Shown in pieces: positions 1 through 6,593 of a DNA stretch of 14,646 nucleotides. The first letter of the stretch is position 1. Every line of letters starts with the position of its first letter. Source of the DNA: Lachnospiraceae bacterium UBA4348 (GTDB lineage Bacteria > Bacillota > Clostridia > Lachnospirales > Lachnospiraceae); the NCBI GenBank assembly GCA_002394165.1, contig DGTA01000115.1, forward strand, positions 1 through 14,646, in the 5' to 3' direction. The notes beneath the pieces are model-generated. The model was not told the DNA's origin and made no database searches. It worked only from the letters and a program-made list of their open reading frames with translations. Both the position numbers and the translations under genes were made by a program.

Positions 1-1
1 G

Positions 2-841
2 TCTTCATCAAACATCGCGATACGCAAAAAAATGATCGCTCCGTTTCTTGATGCGGAGGGAAATCCGACGGCGGAGAACACCGGAACGGCCAATCCGCAG
101 TACATGGGAGATGATCCGGCGATCTTCAGCGATTTTAATGACGCTCCCAGGAACAGCATCTACCAGATCGATCTTGACTGTGATCCTTCTGTGATGGCCA
201 ACAACCCCCTGCCGGGATGTTCATCGGTTCTGATCACGGCCGGCTTTTCCTATTCTTCCAGGCACGGAACGATCCAGCTGTGCATCGGCCTGGGATCGGG
301 AAAGACCCGGATGTTTTACCGCTACGGCTATATTCAGGCGGCGGACGACTACCGCTGGTCCTCCTGGGAGAGTGTCGTAACCGGCTCGGCTTCCGAACTG
401 ACACTTTCTGCCGGGACGGAGGATGAGATCACGGTCAGCGCCTCCCGTCTCCGGGAAATGATCGATGAGCTGTCGGAAGCTTACGGCGCCATTACGACGG
501 GCGTCCTTGAATTATCGCCGTCGGGAATTGAGCAGGGCACCTGGAGCTATTCTCATAAAGGTGATCATCCACAGCGGCTCCGGTCCGGCACTTCATACAA
601 GATTCCTTACGGGACGAAGGTCATTTATTCAAATCCCTCCATGCGGATCGCGTTTGGCCTGATGCAGACACCGGATGCGGACAGTTATGTCCAGTTTTCA
701 GATTGGATCGATCCGGGCAGCGTGGATACGGAATATACCTTCTGGGATGAGGGATACCTGAATATTATTTTCGAGTCGGCAGACGGAGCGCCGGTCACGC
801 CGGCGGACTATGACAGTACGGTCAGGATCGTCTATCCGTGA
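2..841 (+). CDS. Tail-fibre-like protein with pyocin-knob-type domain (5' partial)
   Basis: The frame is open back to the window edge, and no ribosome binding site precedes the first ATG at 32, so the gene probably begins upstream. Counting from that ATG, residues about 38-117 (from NSIYQIDLD to WSSWESV) resemble the pyocin-knob domain of phage and tailocin fibres and some surface proteins: short beta strands, a RMFYRYGY segment and the terminal W-S-S-W. Residues about 155-269 form a second beta-rich module (EQGTWSYS, SDWIDPGS, GYLNIIFES) that looks like a small carbohydrate- or host-binding domain common at the C-termini of clostridial phage structural proteins. No membrane segment is visible. 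The next gene follows after 39 bp. It could be the last gene of a prophage or tail module lying to the left, or a lone adhesin. Domain naming is by eye and moderate in certainty. Confidence 0.6.
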   Translation, partial: SSSNIAIRKKMIAPFLDAEGNPTAENTGTANPQYMGDDPAIFSDFNDAPRNSIYQIDLDCDPSVMANNPLPGCSSVLITAGFSYSSRHGTIQLCIGLGSGKTRMFYRYGYIQAADDYRWSSWESVVTGSASELTLSAGTEDEITVSASRLREMIDELSEAYGAITTGVLELSPSGIEQGTWSYSHKGDHPQRLRSGTSYKIPYGTKVIYSNPSMRIAFGLMQTPDADSYVQFSDWIDPGSVDTEYTFWDEGYLNIIFESADGAPVTPADYDSTVRIVYP

Positions 842-880
842 GGCGGCGAAGGAATTTACGGTATAAGGAGGCAGTAAGAG

Positions 881-1315
881 ATGACATCGGATACGCTCGC
901 AGCGAAGAAAGAAATGGAAGAGAAGGGATGCACCTGTGTCCTGAAAAAGGGCGCTGACAGCTGCTTCTCCTTTGACCGGGGCGTGAAGCCGCTTCTTGGC
1001 TGGATCGATGAGGGAAGAGACCTCTCGGATTACGGGGCCGCGGACCAGGTGGTCGGAAAGGCGGCTGCTCTGCTCTACGCCTGCCTGGGGATCAAAGACC
1101 TGTACGCCAGGGTGATCAGCGAGCCGGCGGAGCGTGCCCTGGAAGAGAACGGGATCACTTGTTCATACGGGGAGAAGGTCCCCTATATCGTAAACCGGAC
1201 GAAGGACGGCCTTTGTCCGATGGAACAGGCCGTCCTGGAGGTGTCGGATCCGAAAGAAGCGGTGAGTGTCCTTAAAGATAAACTGAGCTCAATGAAGAAA
1301 GCGATCAGGTCCTGA
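881..1315 (+). CDS. DUF1893 family protein (TM1506-like, deaminase fold)
   Basis: This 144-residue protein has the hallmarks of the DUF1893 family: an N-terminal CTCVLKKG strand, the segment SFDRGVKPLLGWID, the conserved V-V-G-K-A-A-A-L-L motif (about residues 52-60) and a DGLCPMEQAV motif near residue 109. The Thermotoga member TM1506 has a cytidine-deaminase-like fold, but no substrate is established, so no reaction is assigned. The conserved Cys of CPME and Lys of VGKAAA are the likely functional residues. A strong AAGGAGG lies upstream of the ATG. It follows the tail-fibre-like gene by 39 bp. Its last 11 bp overlap the convergent aminotransferase gene. Confidence 0.85.
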   Translation: MTSDTLAAKKEMEEKGCTCVLKKGADSCFSFDRGVKPLLGWIDEGRDLSDYGAADQVVGKAAALLYACLGIKDLYARVISEPAERALEENGITCSYGEKVPYIVNRTKDGLCPMEQAVLEVSDPKEAVSVLKDKLSSMKKAIRS

Positions 1316-1317
1316 TC
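1303..1317. repeat. Palindrome containing both convergent stop codons
   Basis: GATCAG, a 3-nt centre and CTGATC form a 6-bp inverted repeat. The TGA of the plus gene (1313-1315) and the TGA of the minus gene (1307-1305) sit symmetrically inside it. No T-tract follows on either strand, so it is not a convincing terminator. Confidence 0.5.
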
Positions 1318-2483
1318 AGCCGCTCAAACACCGGCAGAGCCCGCTCCACCTTTTCGGTGGGCACACAGTAGGCGATGCGGAAGTGCCCCGGCACGCCGAA
1401 ACCGTCTCCCGGCACCAGCATGAGGTCATGTTCCATGGCAAGCCGGCAGAAAGCCTTCGCGTCGGGGAGCGGGGACTTCGGGAACATATAGAAGGTGCCG
1501 CCCGGACGGACAAATTCATAGCCGAACGAGGAGAGGGCGGAGCAAAGAAGGCGGCAGTTCGTCTCGTAGACGGACAGATCTGCCGTCAGGGAGCAGGTTT
1601 TTGCGGCGACCCGCTGCAGCAGGGCCGGTGCTCCGTTATGACCGGTCGTGCGTGAGATCTGCGTAAAAAGCTCCATGACCAGACCGGCCTGGTCAGCCTT
1701 CGGGTTCACGGCCGCGTAGCCGATGCGCTCCCCGGGCAGGGAAAGCGATTTGCTGAAGGAGTAGCAGGTGATCGTGTTTTCGTATTCATTGGCGATGTAT
1801 GGGCTGTCCGTGCCCTCAAATACGATGTCCCTGTAAGGCTCATCGGAGATCAGCCAGATGGGATGCCCGAAAAGGGCTGATTTTTTTTTCAGCAGATCCG
1901 CCAGCGCACGGATGGTTCTGGTGGAGCAGACGACGCCCGAGGGGTTGTTCGGCGAATTGAAGAGCACGGCGGCTACGCCCGGGGAGAGCATTTCTTCCAG
2001 CATTGGGAAATTGATCTCAAAGGTTTCTGTGTCCGCAGGCACCACTTCCAGCAGGCAGCCGCAGCCGGCGACGTACGCCTCGTATTCAGAAAAGCAAGGC
2101 GCGAACGTGAGAACGGTCTCTCCCGGGGAGGCGACGGCGCGGATCGCATGGGCCAGAGCGGCGGCCGCTCCGCAGGTCATAAAGATGTTCCCGGCGGTGT
2201 AGGAAGCGCCGTACCGGGCATTGAGGTCCTGCGCGATCGCTTCGCGCACCTGCGGGATGCCGCCCGCCGGGCTGTAGCTGTGCAGCGTTAAGGGATCGGT
2301 CTGCTCCGGGATGCCGGTCAGTGCCTCCCGGACCGCCTCCGGGGCGGGAACGGAAGGATTGCCGAGCGAAAAATCGAACACGTTCTCCTCACCGATCTCC
2401 CGGCGCCGCTTTGACGCGTAGCCGAAGATCTCAAAGATCACATCCTTTTTCTGGAGCATCTGCAGATACTGCTGACTGAACAT
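1305..2483 (-). CDS. Pyridoxal-phosphate-dependent aminotransferase (class I/II)
   Basis: Probably transfers the amino group of an amino acid to a 2-oxo acid using PLP; the substrate cannot be told from sequence. Visible fold-type I motifs, in 392-residue numbering: SLGNPSVPAPE near residue 39 (substrate end), TCGAAAALAHAI (phosphate-binding loop), NSPNNPSG at 176-183, SDEPYRD (D214 and Y217 at the PLP ring), SFSKSLSLPGERIGY with Schiff-base lysine K245 and R253, and a C-terminal HFRIAYC arginine that binds the substrate carboxylate. The frame also has an ATG at 2498, but an AGGAGG lies between the two ATGs, five bases before the one at 2483, so translation should start at 2483 (MFSQQYLQ). 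It is divergent from the dehydrogenase gene with only 56 bp between. MalY/PatB-type enzymes are less likely than the AspC/PatA-like subgroup. Confidence 0.9.
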   Translation of the reverse strand: MFSQQYLQMLQKKDVIFEIFGYASKRRREIGEENVFDFSLGNPSVPAPEAVREALTGIPEQTDPLTLHSYSPAGGIPQVREAIAQDLNARYGASYTAGNIFMTCGAAAALAHAIRAVASPGETVLTFAPCFSEYEAYVAGCGCLLEVVPADTETFEINFPMLEEMLSPGVAAVLFNSPNNPSGVVCSTRTIRALADLLKKKSALFGHPIWLISDEPYRDIVFEGTDSPYIANEYENTITCYSFSKSLSLPGERIGYAAVNPKADQAGLVMELFTQISRTTGHNGAPALLQRVAAKTCSLTADLSVYETNCRLLCSALSSFGYEFVRPGGTFYMFPKSPLPDAKAFCRLAMEHDLMLVPGDGFGVPGHFRIAYCVPTEKVERALPVFERLIRT

Positions 2484-2539
2484 AACAACCTCCTGCAAAG
2501 AGGGCGCCGGGCGCCCGGGAAAAGTGGAAAGGAGCTTCC

Positions 2540-3613
2540 ATGACTAACTATTCGATCATCATTCCCTCATATACCATAGGTCCGGACGCATACCGGGAGA
2601 TCCCCCGCCGCTGCAGCCTGTACGGAGAGAAGGCAGTGGTGATCGGCGGGGAGAAGGCCATGGCCGCAGCCCGGGAAAAGCTGCTGGCGGCGGTAAAGGA
2701 CAGCCGGATCGAGATCACGGGGTTCTTCCTCTACGGCACCGAGGCCACCTTCGAAGCGGCGGCCGCGCTGGAAGCGGAGAGCACCGTAAGAGAGGCTGAC
2801 ATGATCTTTGCGGTGGGCGGTGGAAAAGCGGTGGATACCGCGAAGCTGGCGGCGATCCATCTGGAGAAGCCCTTCTTTACCTTCCCGACTATCGTCTCCA
2901 ACTGCGCAGCCGCTTCTTCCGTCGCGATCGCCTATCATCCGGACGGATCCTTCCGCGAGTTTGTCCACTATCTGGAGACGGCCCGCCATGTCTTCATCGA
3001 CACGGATATCCTCGCCCGCGCACCTTACGAGTACCTCTGGGCCGGCATCGGAGATACCGTTGCCAAATACTTTGAGGTCAGTCTTTCCGCCCGCGGGGAG
3101 GAACTGGAACACTATCTGGCACTGGGCGTTACCATGAGCCGTATGTGCATGGATCCGCTGGTCCGGTACGGAGAAAAGGCCATCGAGGACAACCGCGCGG
3201 GCAAAGCCTCCTACGAGCTGGAGCAGTGCGCGCTGGCCGTTATCATCACCACGGGCTGGGTGTCCATGCTGGTGTCACGCCGCCACAACATGCTTTACAA
3301 CGGCGGCGCCGCGCACGCGCTGTTTTACTCGCTCTGCTCCCTGCCGGGATTTGACCGGACGCACATCCACGGCGTGGTGGTCGGATTCGGTGTGCTGCTG
3401 CAGCTGCTGATCGACCAGGATGAAGAGGGCTTTGAGAAAATGCGTGATTTCAACCGGCGCATCGGGCTTCCGGTAAGCTTTTCCGAGATCGGCGTCACCT
3501 TGGAGGAGCTCGATCAGGTGATCCCGCAGATGATCGCGGACGAGGATGTGCAGCATTTTCCGTACAGGCTCACCCGGGAGATGATCATGAACGCCGCCCG
3601 CCGCCTGGCATAA
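2540..3613 (+). CDS. Iron-containing alcohol dehydrogenase family protein (glycerol dehydrogenase-like)
   Basis: A 357-residue cytosolic NAD(P)-dependent oxidoreductase of the GldA / iron-ADH superfamily. The Rossmann-like N-terminal half carries the dinucleotide motif GGGKAVDTAK (93-102) and the TFPTIVSNCAAAS segment (about 114-126) that contacts cofactor phosphates. The metal ligands of GldA align with D172 (in AGIGD), H259 (in GGAAHAL) and H277 (in HIHGVVVGFG). Length matches GldA (about 365), but the NCAAASSVAIAY segment differs from canonical glycerol dehydrogenase. Related enzymes of unknown substrate, hydroxybutyrate-type dehydrogenases and glycerol-1-phosphate dehydrogenases remain possible. 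AAAGGAG lies six bases before the ATG. An intrinsic terminator follows directly. Confidence 0.88.
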   Translation: MTNYSIIIPSYTIGPDAYREIPRRCSLYGEKAVVIGGEKAMAAAREKLLAAVKDSRIEITGFFLYGTEATFEAAAALEAESTVREADMIFAVGGGKAVDTAKLAAIHLEKPFFTFPTIVSNCAAASSVAIAYHPDGSFREFVHYLETARHVFIDTDILARAPYEYLWAGIGDTVAKYFEVSLSARGEELEHYLALGVTMSRMCMDPLVRYGEKAIEDNRAGKASYELEQCALAVIITTGWVSMLVSRRHNMLYNGGAAHALFYSLCSLPGFDRTHIHGVVVGFGVLLQLLIDQDEEGFEKMRDFNRRIGLPVSFSEIGVTLEELDQVIPQMIADEDVQHFPYRLTREMIMNAARRLA

Positions 3614-3623
3614 GTGAAAAGAG

Positions 3624-3665
3624 AGCCGGCCCCTGCTCAGACGGAATGGGTGCCGGCTTTTTCTT
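3624..3665. terminator. Bidirectional intrinsic terminator
   Basis: AGCCGGC (3624-3630) pairs with GCCGGCT (3652-3658), with an inner CCC/GGG extension. The plus strand continues into a T-rich run, and the minus strand reads TCTCTTTTC after the stem. It sits between the convergent dehydrogenase and ABC importer genes and can serve both. Confidence 0.85.
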
Positions 3666-3669
3666 TTTT

Positions 3670-4452
3670 CTATTCGTTATACCGTTCCAGGAACTGTTTG
3701 GTGCGCTGCTGCGTGGGATGCTCGAACACCTGCTGCGGCGTTCCCTGCTCCACGATCACGCCCTGGTCCATGAACAGGACCTTGTCGGATACTTCATGAG
3801 CGAACTTCATCTCGTGCGTGACGATCACCATGGTGGCGTCGCGCTGTGCCAGAGCGTTGATGACCTTCAGCACCTCGCCCGTCAGCTCCGGGTCGAGGGC
3901 GGAAGTGGGCTCATCGAAGCACAGGATGCTCGGCTCGAGCATGAGCGCCCGGGCGATGGCCACCCGCTGCTGCTGTCCGCCGGAAAGCTGGTGCGGATAA
4001 TAATCCAGCTTGTCCTGAAGCCCCACGCTGGTCAGGATCTCCACCCCTTCTTCACGGATGCGGTCCAGCATCTGTTTTTTGTGTCCCTTAAATTCCGGAT
4101 TCTCCCTGGCCAGCAGCTCTTTTGCCAGGCAGACATTCCCCAGCGCGGTATACTGGGGGAACAGGTTGAAGGACTGGAAGACCATGCCGAAATGGAGCCG
4201 TTTCCTGCGGATCTCGCTCTCTTTCTGGGTGAGCGGATCGTCCGCGTCGAAGATAACGTCTCCATCTACCACGATTTTGCCCGCGGTTGGCCTTTCCAGA
4301 AAATTCAGGCAGCGCAGCAGCGTGGTCTTGCCGCTGCCCGAAACACCGATCAGGGACATGACCTCGCCTTTTTCCAGCGAAAAGTCGATTCCCTTGAGCA
4401 CCTCCAGATGATCAAAGCTTTTTTTCAGACCCTGCACTTCCAGGATTGCCAT
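3670..4452 (-). CDS. Polar amino acid ABC transporter, ATP-binding protein
   Basis: The cytoplasmic ATPase that powers amino acid uptake with the neighbouring permease and binding protein. In 260-residue numbering: Walker A GVSGSGKT (36-43), Q-loop Q93 in MVFQSFNLFPQ, ABC signature LSGGQ (156-160), Walker B ILCFDEPTSALD with D180 and catalytic E181, and switch H213 in VTHEM. The FNLFPQYTALGN segment and the overall length match the GlnQ/HisP/TcyC polar amino acid group. The open frame runs 150 bp further upstream, into the permease gene, but GGGAGG lies seven bases before the ATG at 4452, and MAILEVQGLKKSF is the usual family N-terminus. It is the last gene of the operon, 14 bp after the permease stop. 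Confidence 0.95.
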   Translation of the reverse strand: MAILEVQGLKKSFDHLEVLKGIDFSLEKGEVMSLIGVSGSGKTTLLRCLNFLERPTAGKIVVDGDVIFDADDPLTQKESEIRRKRLHFGMVFQSFNLFPQYTALGNVCLAKELLARENPEFKGHKKQMLDRIREEGVEILTSVGLQDKLDYYPHQLSGGQQQRVAIARALMLEPSILCFDEPTSALDPELTGEVLKVINALAQRDATMVIVTHEMKFAHEVSDKVLFMDQGVIVEQGTPQQVFEHPTQQRTKQFLERYNE

Positions 4453-4466
4453 CCTTCTTCCTCCCG

Positions 4467-5114
4467 TTATACCTTGAAATAATCCAGTTTCTTCTCCAGA
4501 CGGCCGAGAATGATCGTCAGGATGCCGTTCATCGCGAGAAAATACAGGCCCGTGGAAAACAGTGGCCAGATAAGGCCCTTCTTCGTGAAGCGTTCGGCGC
4601 ACATGATGATCTCCGTGATGCCGATGACGCGGGAGAGGGCTGTATCCTTGGTCAGCGTGATCAGCTCATTGCCCATGGCGGGCGTGATGCGCTTGATGAC
4701 CTGCATGAGGATGACCCGGAAGAAGATCTGGGGCTTTGTCATGCCCAGCACCTCGCCGGCCTCGTGCTGTCCTTTTGGGATACTGTCGATGCCGCCGCGG
4801 TATATCTCCGAAAAGTACGTGGCATAGTTGATGATGAAGGCGATCTCGGCTGCCAGGAACCGGTTGGACATGGGCATGTCGAACAATAGTCCCGGCGCGT
4901 AGAGCACCACGAACAGCTGAAGCATCAGCGGTGTGCCGCGGATGATCCAGACAAACGTCCTCGTCAGCCAGCGCAGCGGAAGAAAGCGCGTCCTCGAGCC
5001 GAACATGATCACAAGGCCCAGCGGCAGCGCGAAGATCAGTGTCATAAAAAACAGGCGGAGATTCATCAGGATGCCGCCATTAAGCGATGTTACAACTTCC
5101 GATACAGAGGTCAT
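4467..5114 (-). CDS. Polar amino acid ABC transporter, permease
   Basis: An integral membrane permease of the HisM/GlnP family (215 residues). Several hydrophobic helices are visible (about 13-37, 52-78, 87-103, 183-205). The cytoplasmic EAA loop that docks onto the ATPase is at about 103-125 (EIYRGGIDSIPKGQHEAGEVLGM region), and RGTPLMLQLF near residue 59 is a family hallmark. It is the only permease gene in the operon, so the channel is likely a homodimer. The frame opens at 5153, but GGGAGG sits six bases before the ATG at 5114 (MTSVSEVV), which is chosen. A hairpin-rich 111-bp gap separates it from the binding-protein gene. Confidence 0.95.
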   Translation of the reverse strand: MTSVSEVVTSLNGGILMNLRLFFMTLIFALPLGLVIMFGSRTRFLPLRWLTRTFVWIIRGTPLMLQLFVVLYAPGLLFDMPMSNRFLAAEIAFIINYATYFSEIYRGGIDSIPKGQHEAGEVLGMTKPQIFFRVILMQVIKRITPAMGNELITLTKDTALSRVIGITEIIMCAERFTKKGLIWPLFSTGLYFLAMNGILTIILGRLEKKLDYFKV

Positions 5115-5146
5115 ACGCCCCTCCCAAGTCAGCGATAAAGGGTCAA

Positions 5147-5190
5147 ACCGCAATCGCCCGGCTTTTCAGCCGGGGCGATACGAATGCGGT
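5147..5190 (-). promoter_or_regulatory. Intercistronic hairpin with GAAA tetraloop
   Basis: Read on the minus strand: ACCGCA, a 5-nt internal loop, ATCGCC, one unpaired C, CGGCT, the loop GAAA, AGCCG, GGCGAT and TGCGGT. The result is a 17-bp stacked hairpin in the gap between binding-protein and permease genes. No U-tract follows, so it more likely stabilises the upstream message or attenuates read-through than terminates. This would give the common excess of binding protein over permease (inference). Confidence 0.65.
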
Positions 5191-5225
5191 ATATGTTCAT
5201 ATGGTCAGTGTTGTCCGGACCGTGA

Positions 5226-6053
5226 TCATCTCGCGATCAGGATATCGGTCAGGCCGTATTTTTCGGCGATCTCAGCTACGGTGCCGTCCTCATACAGCTC
5301 ACCGATGGCCGCATTGACCTTTTCTGTGATGTCGGAGCCCTTGCGGAAAGCAATGCCGTATTCCTGCTCACCGAAATTGTTGTCCAGGTTAACGACCATG
5401 TCATCATAGTCCGTGCCTTCGCCTACCATGGCAAGCGCGCACACGCTGTCGACCACGGCTACATCAGCCGTGCCGGCTTTGACTTCCATCAGGGCCTTGG
5501 CCATGGAGTCGACCGGGACATAGTTTGCATCCTTGAAGTATTCCTGAGCGGACACTTCCACGGTGTCATCATCCTCGATGGTGCCAAGGACCTTGCCTTC
5601 GCCGGTGGATCCCTGCTCGCAGACCAGTGTCAGGCCGGATACATCCGCCATGATCTCTTCTTCGCGGTCCGCTTTCATGACCATCGCCTGGGTGTTGAGC
5701 AGGTACGGGTCGGTCATGCTCATGTTTTCCTTGCGCTCTTCGGTGATGCACATGCCGTTCCAGATGCAGTCGATGTTCTTGGAGTTGAGCTCGATCTCCT
5801 TGGAGTCCCAGTTGATCTCAACGAATTCCGCCTCGACGCCGAGCTTCTCGCACACAGCCTTCGTCAGCTCTGTGTCGAAACCGATCAGTTCGTTGTCCTC
5901 TTCATAGTTCATCGGAGCAAACATGGTGATGCCGACGACCATCTTGCCGTTGCCTTCCACATAAGCCCAGTCGGATTCTTCCGCGAAGGCCGCGCCGGCC
6001 ATCATGCATACGCTCATCCCTGCCGCCAGTAACAATGCTGTTGTTTTTTTCAT
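5226..6053 (-). CDS. Polar amino acid ABC transporter, substrate-binding protein
   Basis: An exported solute-binding protein that delivers an amino acid to the neighbouring permease. It has a Sec signal peptide: MKK, a hydrophobic run to about residue 20, then AFA before EES, so signal peptidase I cleavage after residue 24 is likely. Family 3 features: GFDTELTKAVCEKLG (58-72), the CIWNGMCITEERKENMSMTDPYL strand around 96-118, ADVAVVDS near 197-203 and the FGEQEYGIAFRKGS segment at 228-240. AAAGGAG lies just before the ATG. It is first in the operon, with its own promoter. Oddly for a Firmicute there is no lipobox: the only cysteine of the signal region (C16, in GMSVC) lacks the expected context. 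The exact amino acid bound cannot be told. Confidence 0.93.
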   Translation of the reverse strand: MKKTTALLLAAGMSVCMMAGAAFAEESDWAYVEGNGKMVVGITMFAPMNYEEDNELIGFDTELTKAVCEKLGVEAEFVEINWDSKEIELNSKNIDCIWNGMCITEERKENMSMTDPYLLNTQAMVMKADREEEIMADVSGLTLVCEQGSTGEGKVLGTIEDDDTVEVSAQEYFKDANYVPVDSMAKALMEVKAGTADVAVVDSVCALAMVGEGTDYDDMVVNLDNNFGEQEYGIAFRKGSDITEKVNAAIGELYEDGTVAEIAEKYGLTDILIAR

Positions 6054-6104
6054 TTTTTCTCCTTTGATCTTAAATCATATATTATGCGGATACCTTTGTT
6101 ATAC

Positions 6105-6143
6105 ATGCGTTATCCGGCCGGTCACTTTAGCGTGGTAACGCAT
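6105..6143 (-). promoter_or_regulatory. Inverted repeat in the importer 5' leader
   Basis: TAACGCAT and ATGCGTTA form a perfect 8-bp inverted repeat with a 23-nt spacer, and the palindrome CCGGCCGG lies within the spacer. It starts about 3 nt after the predicted transcription start of the ABC operon. It could be an operator or an RNA hairpin; the sequence does not decide. Confidence 0.5.
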
Positions 6144-6152
6144 TGCCGTGCT

Positions 6153-6181
6153 ATTATAACAAAAACCGGCGGGGGATGCAA
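6153..6181 (-). promoter_or_regulatory. Promoter of the amino acid ABC importer operon
   Basis: On the minus strand TTGCAT (6181-6176) and TATAAT (6158-6153) are separated by exactly 17 bp. Predicted start near 6146, giving a 93-nt leader before the binding-protein ATG. Confidence 0.8.
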
Positions 6182-6253
6182 GGGCCGAGGAGACTAAATT
6201 CTGCCTAAAAATTTGGCTATCCTTCCCGGCGGGCAGAAAAGATAATAAATAAA

Positions 6254-6497
6254 ATGGTTTCGTTTGCGCTTCCTGCGTCGGCAGAAACATTTACATCTGA
6301 GAACGGTGTCCTGTCCATCGATCTTCCCCGGAGCGAGCCTCCAGCACGGGCTTACCTCCCAGGGGTCCAACAGACCGGTCGAGATCTCCTCTTCCGACGG
6401 CAGCACCTACTATGATGAATCCGGAATGGTTTATTACGAGCAGAGTGACGGAACATTTGTTGACGGCAACGGCGATGTCTTCGATGTGACCTGGTAA
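6254..6497 (+). pseudogene. Remnant of a secreted-protein gene
   Basis: Two disjoint pieces of one protein type are visible in different frames. From 6254, one frame reads the end of a signal peptide and the mature start (FALPASAETFTSENGVLSID, to about 6330). The frame ending in TAA at 6497 reads a low-complexity C-terminus (DGSTYYDESGMVYYEQSDG, then a terminal FDVTW). The hydrophobic core of the signal peptide is missing upstream, where a TAA stands in frame at 6206, and the two pieces differ by one frame with very little between. The simplest reading is loss of the start, a large internal deletion and a frameshift in a gene for a small exported Lachnospiraceae-type protein. The lower frame alone is open from 6264 (77 codons), but its first half is not protein-like. 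No ribosome binding site is seen. Confidence 0.6.
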
Positions 6498-6520
6498 AAT
6501 AAAAACGAAGAAAAGCAAAG

Positions 6521-6562
6521 AAAAAGCCTCGGGGCCGTCTGGCCCGGAGGCTTTTCTGCTGA
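6521..6562. terminator. Bidirectional intrinsic terminator
   Basis: AAAAGCCTC with GGGCC and GGCCC with GGAGGCTTTT form a GC-rich stem around the loop GTCT. A- and T-tracts flank it on both sides, the T-tract being strongest on the minus strand after the aminopeptidase gene. It separates that gene from the convergent remnant. Confidence 0.85.
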
Positions 6563-6593
6563 GTCAGCGGACGTATCTCCTGACTCACTTTTT

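Noticed and set aside
2501..2518. GC-rich palindrome GGGCGC/GCGCCC between the aminotransferase and dehydrogenase genes
   Set aside because: Too short and without a T-tract or known operator form. It may be a leader hairpin, but nothing supports a specific role.
2567..3112. 181-codon minus-strand frame inside the dehydrogenase gene
   Set aside because: A shadow of a well-conserved gene, with no ribosome binding site or recognisable motif.
3646..4482. 278-codon open frame on the plus strand opposite the ABC ATPase
   Set aside because: It is antisense to a clear ABC ATPase, has no family features and arises from the codon bias of the minus strand.
4453..4602. N-terminal extension of the ABC ATPase by 50 residues
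   Set aside because: The extension overlaps the permease coding region and is not protein-like, and a ribosome binding site precedes the downstream ATG at 4452.
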